A stretch of 64,000 nt of DNA from Acholoe squamosa (taxonomy: Eukaryota; Annelida; Polychaeta; Phyllodocida; Polynoidae). Position 1 is the stretch's first letter. Every line of letters begins with the position of its first letter. The DNA lies in assembly GCA_949317995.1 (NCBI GenBank), contig OX439038.1, positions 68,334,659-68,398,658 on the forward strand. Direction: 5' to 3'. Position numbers and translations under genes: made by a program. The notes under the pieces were generated by a model. That model did no database searches. It was given only the letters and a program-made list of their open reading frames with translations, and was not told the DNA's origin. Positions 1-9,359 of the stretch are shown here, piece by piece.

Positions 1-247
1 GGAGATTTCCTTGGATTGATTGGGATTATTTGAAAAACTATGGGGGGGGGGGTGTTCGGCTGTGGTCTTCCTCGATCTGAGGAAGGCTTTGACAGGGTCG
101 ACCACTCCCTCCTGTTGATGGAAATGAGAAAACTTAATTTCTCATCCCATAGCATTGGATTGCTAAGGTATTATTTATGTGATAGAACCCAATGCACTAC
201 AGCTAATGGTTATGTCTCGACTGAGTTGAGTATATCTTGTGGAGTAC
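1..247 (+). mobile_element. LINE reverse transcriptase fragment, left half
   Basis: The translation shows the RT signature region: a DLRKAFD-like block (around 75-95, with one frame change inside it), then VDHSLLLMEMRKLNF, and finally SISCGVP at the right edge. SCGVP is the start of the conserved GVPQGSxLGPLLF motif, and the rest of that motif resumes at 18608. The Polinton therefore landed in the middle of a LINE RT gene. The family is CR1/L2/jockey-like by motif style, with the clade not resolved. The 5' part lies outside the window. A poly-G tract at 42-52 sits just upstream. Confidence 0.8.
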
Positions 248-253
248 CCCATG
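248..253. repeat. Polinton target-site duplication (left)
   Basis: CCCATG sits directly outside the left terminal inverted repeat. The same six bases follow the right terminus at 18602-18607. A 6-bp duplication is the known hallmark of Polinton integration. Confidence 0.92.
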
Positions 254-631
254 AGTAGTATATACATGCAAACTGAGCGCAATGGATTAGCTACTAACTA
301 GGTCATGACCTACTGGTAGACCGGAAGTGACCTAGTTTCAACCAATCAGAGGGCTGGATTTGACAGGAAGTGACGTCATAAGGTCATGACCTAGTTTTTT
401 CGACCAATCAGAGAGCTGGATTCCATTTGACCTAGTGACCTGACCTAGTTACATAAATTAAAAGAATTGCGCAATACCTAGAGCTGACCTACTTGCAAAC
501 CGGAAGTGACCTACTAACCTACTTGCAAAAACGTATGACCTACGTATGAGGGTGCATTGCGCAATGCTTGTAAGAATTTACACAATGTTCTGATGCAATA
601 CTTTTATGGATTTACGCAATACTTATGACTC
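254..631 (+). repeat. Polinton left terminal inverted repeat
   Basis: Begins AGTAGTATATACATGC and matches the reverse complement of the right end almost base for base over roughly the first 300 positions. It then drifts, with a shared inner block around 611-631. It is dense in short factor-like motifs (see the regulatory entry). In Polintons and adenoviruses the TIR ends are the protein-primed replication origins. That role here is inferred from the family. Confidence 0.93.
266..565. promoter_or_regulatory. Cluster of consensus factor-site motifs inside the left TIR
   Basis: Seen directly: octamer-like ATGCAAAC (266-273); palindrome AGGTCATGACCT twice (300-311, 381-392), plus further TGACCT half-sites; ETS-type CCGGAAGTGA (321-330 and about 500-509) and AGGAAGTGA (about 364-372); CCAAT boxes (342-346, 404-408); full CRE palindrome TGACGTCA (371-378); and C/EBP-type ATTGCGCAAT twice (466-475, 556-565). 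Most recur mirrored in the right TIR, where the C/EBP-type sites each carry a change. Motif identities follow textbook consensus sites. Actual binding is inference. Confidence 0.5.
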
Positions 632-656
632 ATGCATTAAAATAAAACACAACTCA

Positions 657-662
657 TTTATT
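657..662 (-). terminator. Poly(A) signal for the leftmost Polinton gene
   Basis: TTTATT on the plus strand reads AATAAA on the minus strand, about 25 bases beyond the stop of the 688-1560 ORF. This is a reasonable cleavage/polyadenylation signal placed next to the TIR. Confidence 0.5.
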
Positions 663-687
663 TCACATAACAGATTATATTTTTTTA

Positions 688-1560
688 TTAGACACAATAT
701 TTACAGATGAAGACAGATTTTCCATTTCCGGGGCGTGCACATATACTACAAAAACATTTGTTGTGTGTGAATTTACTTGCTTGATACCAGCTTTGGCCAG
801 TAAGACTTGTTTTCCATGTGTTGTGGAAACAATAACTGTTAAGTTTGGCTATGTTAGATATAGCATGCTCGAACAAAGCCTGGGCCAGGAAGTAAGTTTG
901 ACTGTTTTTGGGTCCAGGTAAAAGACCAGATAAAAAACCATCCTTAAAGTTTACCTCAAAGGAGAAATGATTTTTCACTCCAGGTATACTTAAGGCATGA
1001 AGTTCCAGAGAGACCTGCAGACATGTGAAACAAATAGTTTTAGCAATAGCAGATACTTCCAGTTTACAATTACACTGACAAAACACTCCTACTATGGGAT
1101 TACATTCTAACTCTTGGAGAGTAAGAGCAAACTTTCTTACACTTCCTAAAGTGTACCTTGTGTAGTGTCTTGGGCAGCCAGGTTCAGTGTGCAATTGATA
1201 TACTCCTATACACCAATCATGCATTATCAAGTTAACTTTTTTCACTCGACAATAGTACATGCAGTTTCTGTAGGCGTCCCAAAAAGCTGAAGAGAAATAT
1301 TTGTACATTTTAACACTAGTTATACAGTGGTCAACAGTGTCTGGTTCAGCTCCTCTAAAATAACCAATGTTTTCTGCAGGTATTATTTCCCAAAAGAAAT
1401 TCTCTGAACATCCACATGCTACAGAACTTATATCATTGTCAGGTGTTATAGAAGAAGCTTGATTATATGAAGCAACACTTTGTAAAACTGGACGCATGTA
1501 ATAGTCATAAGGTGGAGTTTCTGTGGTTTGCTCCACAAGCATAGCTTCTAAACTTTCCAT
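688..1560 (-). CDS. Polinton Cys-rich protein, function unknown (290 aa)
   Basis: An open frame from a true ATG, the last gene of the left arm and transcribed toward the left TIR. I do not recognise a named family. It is rich in Cys, His and aromatic residues. Paired cysteines occur as CGC near residue 50, CQCNC in the middle (about residues 160-165), and CFCSIC followed by CKYC at the C-terminus. The last two look like a zinc-ribbon-type C-x2-C pair. No signal peptide or membrane segment is obvious. It is separated from polB by a roughly 0.7-kb non-coding stretch of palindromic 81-bp repeats, which would lie in its upstream region. Accessory position next to the TIR suggests a host-interaction rather than virion role (inference). 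Confidence 0.65.
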   Translation of the reverse strand: MESLEAMLVEQTTETPPYDYYMRPVLQSVASYNQASSITPDNDISSVACGCSENFFWEIIPAENIGYFRGAEPDTVDHCITSVKMYKYFSSAFWDAYRNCMYYCRVKKVNLIMHDWCIGVYQLHTEPGCPRHYTRYTLGSVRKFALTLQELECNPIVGVFCQCNCKLEVSAIAKTICFTCLQVSLELHALSIPGVKNHFSFEVNFKDGFLSGLLPGPKNSQTYFLAQALFEHAISNIAKLNSYCFHNTWKTSLTGQSWYQASKFTHNKCFCSICARPGNGKSVFICKYCV

Positions 1561-2290
1561 GTTAAAATGGTTGCTTAAATCTAACCAGATACTAATAGTC
1601 TGGTGAACGTGACGCTATGAGTTAAGAAATCTGGTACCACTTTTTTTCTGTTCCAACTTAATTTCTTCAGCGCCGGATTTTTTATTTTTTGTCGTGAACA
1701 TGTACAGCGTTCACTTTTGTGAAAAGTTTTTTTTTTATTTTTGGGTGATACAGTTCACTTTTCTTACTTTTTTATTAGTTTTTTTTCATGATACAGTACA
1801 CATTTTTTTATTTGAAAAATGTTCATTTGAACAAAAAATATTTTCCAGTTTAACACTGTTTTCTATGGAAAAAAATGTTCATTTGAACAAATGTTCGTTT
1901 GAACAATTGTTCAAATGAACATTTTCCAGTTTAACACTGTTTTCTATGGGAAAAAATGTTCATTTGAACAAATGTTCGTTTGAACAATTGTTCAAATGAA
2001 CATTTTCCATTTTAACACTGTTTTCTATGGGGAAAAATGTTCATTTGAACAAATGTTCGTTTGAACAATTGTTCAAATGAACATTTTCCATTTTAACACT
2101 GTTTTCTATGGGGAAAAATGTTCATTTGAACAAATGTTCGTTTGAACAATTTTTCAAATGAACATTTTCCATTTTAACACTGTTTTCTATGAAGGAAATT
2201 TGTTTATTTGAACAATTTGTTTAAAACTTTTTTTTCTTTCAACGAAATGTACAACTGGAAGTGAAACTAGAAAAAGAAACCATTTTTTTT
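1561..2290. repeat. 81-bp tandem repeat of palindromes between two Polinton genes
   Basis: Non-coding gap of about 730 bases. The landmark CACTGTTTTCTATG recurs at 1854, 1935, 2016, 2097 and 2178, an exact 81-bp period, so there are about four units plus partial ends. Each unit contains AATGTTCATTTGAACAA and its exact reverse complement TTGTTCAAATGAACATT, separated by about 16 bases. The full units also hold the palindrome TTTGAACAATTGTTCAAA. The array lies upstream of the 688-1560 gene and downstream of polB. It may be a promoter, enhancer or replication element. No function is shown. Confidence 0.85.
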
Positions 2291-5200
2291 TTATATAGAA
2301 AGGGGTAGGGTGCTTACACCGTCTTCACATACTTGTCTCTTTATGTACTGATAGGTTAGACCTTGTTTCCTTTGAGAGTAAGTCGTAACGCTGTGGTTTA
2401 CTACTTTAAATCCTTTGTTGACTACCGTGACAACATTTTCACTGTCCAGTACTTCTTTGTACTTGTCAGTGGTCAGGGGGTTTTGTTTTTGAATTACACC
2501 TTTGCAACTCATTTTAACGGGCACATTTACTCCTGTGCCTATGTAACATTTGGAGTTCAAGGCAGTCATTTCGTCACCTTCCCACTCCACTTTGAATAAC
2601 CCGGGGGTTCTCTTGTCAAACGCCAGACGGCTCTTACAACATGGTTGAGGCAGCCACAGCTCACCCAATACTTTGGTCTGAACATAGGTCTCTCTGTGGT
2701 GACTGTTGTCACATGATTCAGAGGGCAACCATTTGTGACGTTCTCTGAAGAAAGCTTCACGTTTTTCAGGAATAATTACGTCTTCTATTTTCTCTGCACT
2801 TAAAGCAAAGTAAAAACTGTCAGTGTCCATTTCACACATTTCAAAATCTTTCTCGTCTATGTATTCAAGGAGAAAGTCGTAATAGAAAGCCAACATTTTA
2901 AGTTTGGCATATTGGTATACCATGAACCCTATTTGAACTGGGAGATCGTAGGTGATGGAGGTGGGCAAACAGGACAGTTCTACCGTGTTGTCACTTATGT
3001 CTTGCACATCTTGCACTGACCAGTGCATGGCCAAACGTCTTGCCTTAGAGGGGTGAAGATACTTTGTTTGAACAAAGTTTTGTTTGTTGCATATGGTTTT
3101 TCCGTATGAACCATTTCCCAAAAGTTTGTACAGATCTGACAAAATCTTACAGTCTATATTTTCGTCGCCCTTCCTCCTAGCTTTGGTTACTTCGTCCATG
3201 AAGGGTAAAAAAGTCTGTTCTGGAGTGTATTCTACGAGAAGGTGTACTGTCGTAACTACCAAACCTTTTTCCAGGTACCACTTCAAGAGAGGAGTTCCCA
3301 ACAAAATTCCCTCTGCGTGGTAGCTGCCTATAAGTTGGCGTTGCGGTTGTTTTAGCTTACCTGCTGCTTCCAGGTAACGTTTCATATGTTCACCTACGTC
3401 TTTTTTTCCTACTAAACAGTTTTTGAAAATAGGTGTCATTTCACTGAATTTTTCTTTCAAGTGTTCAGGTGTTTCTATGTCTACCTGGATAAGTCCAAAA
3501 GTTGTTCCTTTAGAAACCCCTCTCAGTATTTCATCCTGACTTTTTCTGCCTTGGCACAACGGTCTTTTAATTTCCCATTCACTTTTTGTTTCTCTGCACA
3601 AGTTTTCAGTTTTTTCTTTCAACCACATACACTCATACTTTTCCTCTACTTGGTAACCTAACGATTGAAGATATAGGGTAGTCAAAATGGTATTTTGGTT
3701 TTTTTCTTCTAACCATGCCTTTCCATTGGGGTCTCTCAAAACTGATTTAGTAAGGTGACATATGTGACCATGCCAGTAGCACCCGTGAAACTGGTATACT
3801 TTTTTGAAGCTGGATCATATCCGTCCACTTTTATTTTCCTTGAACCCAATACTACTTCCCCGTAGTTGTATTGGTGTAATATCTTGACTTTGTCTGTCAC
3901 AGTTTTGTATCGCAACCATTCTGTGGCTGAGTAGCTAATTTGTTGACTGCAAACAGCTTGAAAATCGTTTTCTTTCCTGCGCACCACATAATAACCTGTG
4001 CAGTGCTCTTCACCCATGCACTTGAGGTACAAGCTGTTAGCATCTACCCCTACTATGTGTCTGCATACTTTGCTTTGTGACCCGTATTTTTTTTGTCTTA
4101 TTCTTGTTTCTCCACTTTTGTGATGTCTGTGAAAAATAATAGAGGGACCCCCTACTAAGTTGCGTCTGAGCAAGGAGTGAACATCCTTTTCTTTCTCACC
4201 AAAAAGAATGTAAGGAGTGGCATTAGGTGCAGTGTTGTTGAAAAGAAACTTCAAGGTTAAACCTGGCAAAGTTAAACCGTCTTTGAACATGTCTACCCCA
4301 CGATCTATAAAAAATTTTGTGTGCTCGTTTATGGCTAAAACAAAGGGTTTAACATCCAGGTTGTTGTAATATATCAAGTAGTCCTTCATAGTTTTCATTT
4401 TGTTTTCTTTCCAGACCTTCTTACATTCAAGATAATCTTCTTTGCTTATTCCACCACCCGACAAAGAACTGTAGAAGCAGTGGCGTGGAGGAAGAGCTTT
4501 GTTGTTCAGTTTTCTTATGTTGTCCATCCACTCGTAGGGAAAAAAACCTTTTTCAGCTTTCCCTTTCAGAAAGGCTTTCAGGTAGTTTGCGTAGGAATAA
4601 CCTGGTGCCAAATAGTTAAACATGTCAAGGAAAAGAAGATGGTCTGTGTACACTGCTATGTACTTGTTGCATTTTTTTATGGTTTTCATTTCTGTTTTGT
4701 CTGTGTCTATAAAAAAAGAATGAAATTCCTTTTTTATCAAATTAATGTCATACTTTCCAGAGTTGAAACCTAGAACAGGGACTCTTTCTATGTAGGTAAG
4801 AAGTTTTTCCTTCACTTCAAGAACATGGGAGATTTTTTTTTGGGGATTTTTTTTGTTCTTTGCTGGAAAAACTTTGCTAGCTTTATGTTCTAGTTCCTTT
4901 TGTTTTTCTTCTAGAGAGTCTAGTTCGTCTAAAACATCTCTAAAATTCTCTTTCACCTGTTCTCCTATCAACTGCCCCAAGTTGTTTATGTGTTCCAACA
5001 CATTTTTAACCAAAGGATCGTCGTCCCTGTTGGAATTTCTGACAAAACACACTGGTTCTGTATGCCCAGGAAAATCAGAAGCTACACTGGCAGAAAGGGG
5101 TATGTGAGTTTTTTCTATCACAGTGTTAGCATTTTCTGGGGACGAATTTTCAGGTTGGACGAAATAGCTTTCAAAGTCAAAAACAATTTTATAGGGGTAT

Positions 5201-6432
5201 ATTTTTTTCTCAGGTGAACAAACTATTCCCAGTTCCTCTAAAACTTGAAAAACTGTTTTGGATGGATTGTATGCTCCACCTTTGTACCTGAAGCTGACTT
5301 TGGTGCAATCTTTTTTCACCCCATTGTGTTGTTTCAAAAGGAAGCTACGAGTGAAAACTTTATGACACTTTTCACAGGGGTACATTTTACCATACAGTCC
5401 CATGTTAGTTATTAAACTTACATGGTTTCTGTGTAAGTTCAAGTTCATGATTTTCTTGGATGAACACATGTTTGACCTTATAATTTTAGGTCGACCCTTT
5501 CTTTTACCAAAAGAGGGAAGGTAAAAGATTCTTATGTTAACTTCAAACATTTTTTCTAACCTGTCTAAATCTCTTATGTTAACGCCCTCAAAAGTCTCCT
5601 TGTTCACCCCTGGATAGGCTTCAAGGAAAAGCTCTTGAGTTTTTTCTAAAGATTCATACAGGAAGAAAGACAGACATCTAAAGAAACACAAGTTGTCCTT
5701 GTAAGCCCTTTTGGTTTTAGGGTCTCTGTGAAAGTGTTGCATTCCTCTTTGTCTTAAACCTGGTGGAACAGTTTTCATTTTACCTAAAAGATATTCTCCT
5801 CCCGTAGCCCTTATCAGTGTGATGTTGGCGTTCACGTTGCCTATTACACTCCATTTAGTAGAGGGTCTTTGAGTGTCTTCTTTAATGTTGTTTTCTATTA
5901 AATCTAAACACTCTGCAAAGTCTTTGTCGTCCCTTATAAAAATGTAAGGGTCTCTATGACTTTCACTGTCATAGAACAAAGACGAGTTGTTGGCAGAAGC
6001 ATGAAAGTACATGACTTTCTCTTCTTCTTCTTCCTCCTTAGAGGAAGACAACAACCTTCCAAAAGAGACAGCCACTTTGTAAGCCATAACTTGATTTCTA
6101 TGAATAGAGGTAAGCGCCTCTATTACCTGTTTGGCTCCCAAGTCTTTGTTGAAACTTGTCATTCTGACGTTGAAAATGGACTGAAGCTTACCAAGCACAG
6201 CCAAACCTGAAGCTATGGACTTGAAGTTGTCACGGTAACTGCTTTTATGCAAAGAATTTTTTTCTATTTCTTTTGGAAGTTCTAAGCTGTCGGAAAAAGA
6301 TTCTCTTCTACAAGAATCTGAGTTACATAAAGTTTTTCCACTGTTTTCTACAGTTACCAAACGTGGAGGTCTAGGGGTGTTACACATTGGACAGTTGACG
6401 GTGTAAAGTTGTTTTACCTTTTTGGGCGGCAT
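2291..6432 (-). CDS. POLB: Polinton protein-primed DNA polymerase B (POLB) coding region
   Basis: Family B polymerase that replicates the element by protein priming. The ATG is at 6430-6432. In order from the N-terminus: a CxxC pair (CPMC, then CNSDSC); an OTU-like cysteine-protease block DNLCFFRCLSFF near residue 247; a C2H2 finger (CEKCHKVF...) near 350; Exo I FDFESY near 419; Exo II GFNSGKYDINL near 557; Exo III YYNNLD near 689; motif A GVDANSLYL near 795. Further downstream come motif B LLGNGSYGK, motif C MDTDSFYF and a KxY-like NSKCYIG block. All catalytic motifs are recognisable. The region reads in two pieces, so it has about one apparent break. It is given here as one span without rejoining. 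It is the largest left-arm gene. Confidence 0.93.
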
Positions 6433-6664
6433 TTTTTTTTTAAGGTTTCTTTTTCTTGTTTCACTTTATGTTCTATATACAAACTTATAACTAAAAACCT
6501 AACCTAAGTATACATGGAGTACATATGGAACTTAAACCTACGCTGGGCTATGTTGACTAATAACGGAGTACATCTAAATCTAACTACAAATTAGCTGATA
6601 TACATCATAATGTAAAAGCACTTAACAAGGAGCTGTTGACCAGACACTATACAAAGTTGACCAC

Positions 6665-8068
6665 TTACCCAGAGTAGAAATCGGTCGTTTCGTCTAGGAA
6701 GGGACCAACTCGTGATTTTATGTCCTCCAGAATGAAGGGGGACACAGTGTGTCCGCAGTGTGTGGCTGAAGGGGGCATTCTGAAGCTGGAAGACACCGAG
6801 GCATTCATTTCCTCCACGTAGCTGGTTGTTCCTATGTGAACTTTAGGAGTTCCCTTGTACAAGTTTACCAGGACCATAGCCCGGCCTCCACTGGGGTCGG
6901 TGCAGTCTTGGTTCAAGGACAACAAAAGATTATCCACCTTCCTCTCTCCAAGGGCAGCTAGGCGGTGTAACTCCTTGTACTTTCCTAGGATGCACTCTAT
7001 CTGGTCCACTAAGTTCCTGAATTCACGCGCCTCTAGGTTCAAGCACCGCTCGTAAGGTTTGTCCAGGTAGGTTCTCAAGCATACTCCCCTGATGCTAGGT
7101 TCCCTGTATATTTCTATGCAGGCGTTGTTATCCCCTTCCGGATAAAAAACCTGGTTGGGGGCAGGTGACTTTTCTTGGAAACCAAATCGAGCAGGCCACT
7201 TTTTTACCACCAAAGGCACTGACCTAAAGCCCACAAGCTTGCTGGAAGAACTGGGGGCAGTTCCCTCCCCAAACTTTTGCCTGTGTGACTTGTCTTTAGG
7301 AGAAGGAACACCTGGGACAGAACCAATTGGCTCGGCACCATAGGATGAAGTCGCTGAGGAATCTGAAGCAGGGGTAGAGACAGGGGTTTTCTTGTGGTAG
7401 GCGCGCTTCTGTCTTTTTTTCTTAGGCTCCCCTTCTTTCTCACTGGAACAGTTTCTTTTTTCCGGCGGGCTTTTAAGAAGCAGCTCCTCTACTGGAACCG
7501 GGAGAGAGTACAGAGGAGAAGGGCCGGTTAAATCTATAACCTCTACCTGCGAATACCCCCCGCGGTGAGCAGGTGAAGGTGTCCCTTGTGTTAAGTCCAC
7601 CACTTCTATGGGTTTAACTGCCGGTGATGAGGTTGTAAGGTCTATAACCTTAATTGGACTGACCTGGGGAGAAGGTTCCTCCGGAGTCACGGGTGAGTAA
7701 GAGGCGGACGTAGGTGTTTCAGTGGGGGGTTGGTAGTTCAAAGGTGCCGGGGGATTGATGTATTCCCTGATGTCAAAATCGCCGTCGCCAGCTTCCTGAG
7801 GAGAGCGATCCCGGACGCGATCCAGGAAATCAGTGATTTCGCCATGAAGAGCTGCAAGAGCGGCTTCCTGTTCTCCTGCATCAGGCACTTCAGTTGGAAG
7901 CCGAGCAGGAGTTGCAGGTGGTTTATCAGGTGAGGCTGGAGAGGTAGGAGGAGGGGCGATGCCCGACGCCTTTTCCACTGTCTGTTTAGAAGTAGTAAAA
8001 GTTAGTGGAGCCAGTTTTTTAGCTCCTCCTCTCCTGACACTAAGTCCCGTCTTCATGCGACCAGGCAT
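6665..8068 (-). CDS. Polinton protein with three SUMO-interaction motifs and a PC4-like domain (467 aa)
   Basis: First gene of the left arm. The ATG at 8066-8068 is chosen because the longer frame has only a TTG start. Residues 1-230 are Pro/Ser/Thr-rich and probably disordered. Three evenly placed VIDLT/VVDLT motifs (about residues 141-145, 156-160, 177-181) match the canonical hydrophobic SUMO-interaction motif. A basic stretch EPKKKRQKRAYHKK (about 214-227) looks like a nuclear localisation signal. The C-terminal part (about 317-367: IEIYREP...GVCL...LNLEAREFRNLVDQI) resembles the PC4/p15 single-stranded-DNA-binding fold in spacing. That assignment is an inference. A nuclear ssDNA-binding or transcription role beside PolB would fit. 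A TATA-like CTATAAAG (8180-8187, minus) lies upstream. Confidence 0.7.
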   Translation of the reverse strand: MPGRMKTGLSVRRGGAKKLAPLTFTTSKQTVEKASGIAPPPTSPASPDKPPATPARLPTEVPDAGEQEAALAALHGEITDFLDRVRDRSPQEAGDGDFDIREYINPPAPLNYQPPTETPTSASYSPVTPEEPSPQVSPIKVIDLTTSSPAVKPIEVVDLTQGTPSPAHRGGYSQVEVIDLTGPSPLYSLPVPVEELLLKSPPEKRNCSSEKEGEPKKKRQKRAYHKKTPVSTPASDSSATSSYGAEPIGSVPGVPSPKDKSHRQKFGEGTAPSSSSKLVGFRSVPLVVKKWPARFGFQEKSPAPNQVFYPEGDNNACIEIYREPSIRGVCLRTYLDKPYERCLNLEAREFRNLVDQIECILGKYKELHRLAALGERKVDNLLLSLNQDCTDPSGGRAMVLVNLYKGTPKVHIGTTSYVEEMNASVSSSFRMPPSATHCGHTVSPFILEDIKSRVGPFLDETTDFYSG

Positions 8069-8466
8069 TGTTCTCCTTGAAGATGAAAGGGTGGCAGGGC
8101 TGGAAGGTGCAGGAGCAGGACGGCGAACAGCAGACAAACGTCAGAAAAGGTTTGATGAAGATCGAGCAGCTCAAGTCTACTTTATAGTAACTATCCTGAT
8201 ACGATGCTGGGACGTTCCCTTGTCGTTCAGATAACGTACAACCACGTCCATGAGTCGTAGATAACCGTGCTTTTCCATTCATAGTATGTTTTACACTTAG
8301 TCAGTGTTGTTTTGGAAAAAAGTAAAAAAGCTTAACTCAAATAAAAAACGTGATAACGTTCAGTCAACGTTCAGGGTGAGGCTTGTAAAACGAGTCTTGT
8401 TGTTACCGTTCTGTAATTAACGCAGACCATTCGTCATTCATCAGAACTAGCTTCTCTCAAGCAGAC
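8069..8466. promoter_or_regulatory. Divergent promoter region of the Polinton
   Basis: About 400 bases separate the leftward and rightward gene blocks. On the minus strand CTATAAAG at 8180-8187 lies about 115 bases before the ATG of the SUMO-motif gene. On the plus strand AAATAAAAAAC (about 8339-8349) precedes the 8467 gene. Several AACGTT/ACGTT-type short motifs recur at 8340-8380. No ORF of its own is credible here. Confidence 0.55.
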
Positions 8467-9123
8467 ATGGCTAACTTTTGTCCTTTGCCTTTGTCTTTGA
8501 CCGTAGGTCACAAAAGGCGTCAGGAGGTGTTTATTTCAGACATCAGGAGGGGTGTAGAAGAAGGTAAGGTGTGGGCTGTGTGGAAATTCTGTCCTGAAAA
8601 TTTGAACAGGGATCTTTACATCCCTCCTAACTGTAACTTCAAACAATGCTTTTTGCACAACCAAACCACTGCATTGGTTCCTGGTGGACCCTCTGTGAAA
8701 AAACTTATCTCAGAAAATGGGGAAAGTTTTTTTTCAGGTGTTCTTTTGGGACATGGTGCCATGGTACACTTAATGTCTAGACATTCCATTTCCTCTGGAA
8801 GTTCAAAGAAATTCATTTCAGACAGACAAAAACCCTTTTTTCTAAGGGATCAACCTTTGGGGGGAGGGCCTGGTAATTCAGTTTTCATCGATTCTACTAT
8901 GGTGAAGGCTTTAATTAAAGCCACTTTACTTCACCCAGACAAAATTACACACTCTTTAGGTTCAAAAATTTTCTATGAAAGAGGATTCAGGACAGAGATT
9001 GGCCACAATTACCATGGATGCTGTCATGTTGTGAGAGTTATTACTGAAATAACTGCCTCCCATGAAAAAGGTCAGCTGAAGGTGGTAACAGCCTACCCCG
9101 TATCTAATTTTTGGTCCTCCTAA
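8467..9123 (+). CDS. Polinton protein with BECR-fold (RNase-like) C-terminus, 218 aa
   Basis: First rightward gene, starting at a clean ATG. The N-terminal 140 residues are unassigned. Residues about 145-212 follow the layout of the barnase/EndoU/ColicinE5/RelE (BECR) superfamily domains found in bacterial and phage proteins: a helix ending in TLLHPDKITHS, a strand (KIFYERGF), IGHNY, a strand (CCHVVRVI), a short loop, then the diagnostic closing GQLKVVTAYPV. In that superfamily the fold is often an RNase. Whether this copy has catalysis is unknown. Its stop codon overlaps an AATAAA (9122-9127), so it probably has its own transcript, separate from the virion block. Confidence 0.55.
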   Translation: MANFCPLPLSLTVGHKRRQEVFISDIRRGVEEGKVWAVWKFCPENLNRDLYIPPNCNFKQCFLHNQTTALVPGGPSVKKLISENGESFFSGVLLGHGAMVHLMSRHSISSGSSKKFISDRQKPFFLRDQPLGGGPGNSVFIDSTMVKALIKATLLHPDKITHSLGSKIFYERGFRTEIGHNYHGCCHVVRVITEITASHEKGQLKVVTAYPVSNFWSS

Positions 9124-9144
9124 TAAAACTGAACAAAAAATAAA
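9122..9144 (+). terminator. Two poly(A) signals after the 8467 gene
   Basis: AATAAA occurs at 9122-9127, overlapping the stop codon, and again at 9139-9144. They imply that the first rightward gene is polyadenylated separately. Confidence 0.5.
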
Positions 9145-9300
9145 CGATGATCCTCCGGGTAAGGCCCCTGGGCCAAACCCACCCTTCCACATGTTTTCCC
9201 CTCTTTTCAGAACGCTCAGGCACTGACCCTGACGTTTGTTTCGTCCTTGAGCAATAAATCATTTCAGGAAATTGCGATAAGGAAAGACTGACAGGTTTCC

Positions 9301-9307
9301 TATAAAG
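9301..9307 (+). promoter_or_regulatory. TATA box upstream of the 207-aa ORF
   Basis: TATAAAG lies 59 bases before the ATG at 9360, typical spacing for a TATA promoter with a short leader. Confidence 0.5.
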
Positions 9308-9359
9308 GTTAAACGGGGACTAAACCATCGTTATTTGACACAACAACCTTCGACCTACT

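Noticed and set aside
40-258. 72-codon frame at the left edge as a gene
   Set aside because: It is LINE RT sequence running into the Polinton TIR, not a host gene.
1694-1918. Small plus-strand frame in the 81-bp repeat region
   Set aside because: It is T-rich repeat sequence with a shadow frame. No conserved protein features.
1816-2195. Palindromic GAACA/TGTTC units as steroid-receptor elements
   Set aside because: The half-sites are spaced by two bases, not the three needed for the usual receptor site.
1816-2195. Evenly spaced palindromic repeats as a CRISPR array
   Set aside because: Units are fully tandem with no variable spacers, and the context is an animal genome.
8040-8282. Antisense frames in the divergent promoter region
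   Set aside because: They overlap the N-terminus of the SUMO-motif gene on the other frame and show no domain.
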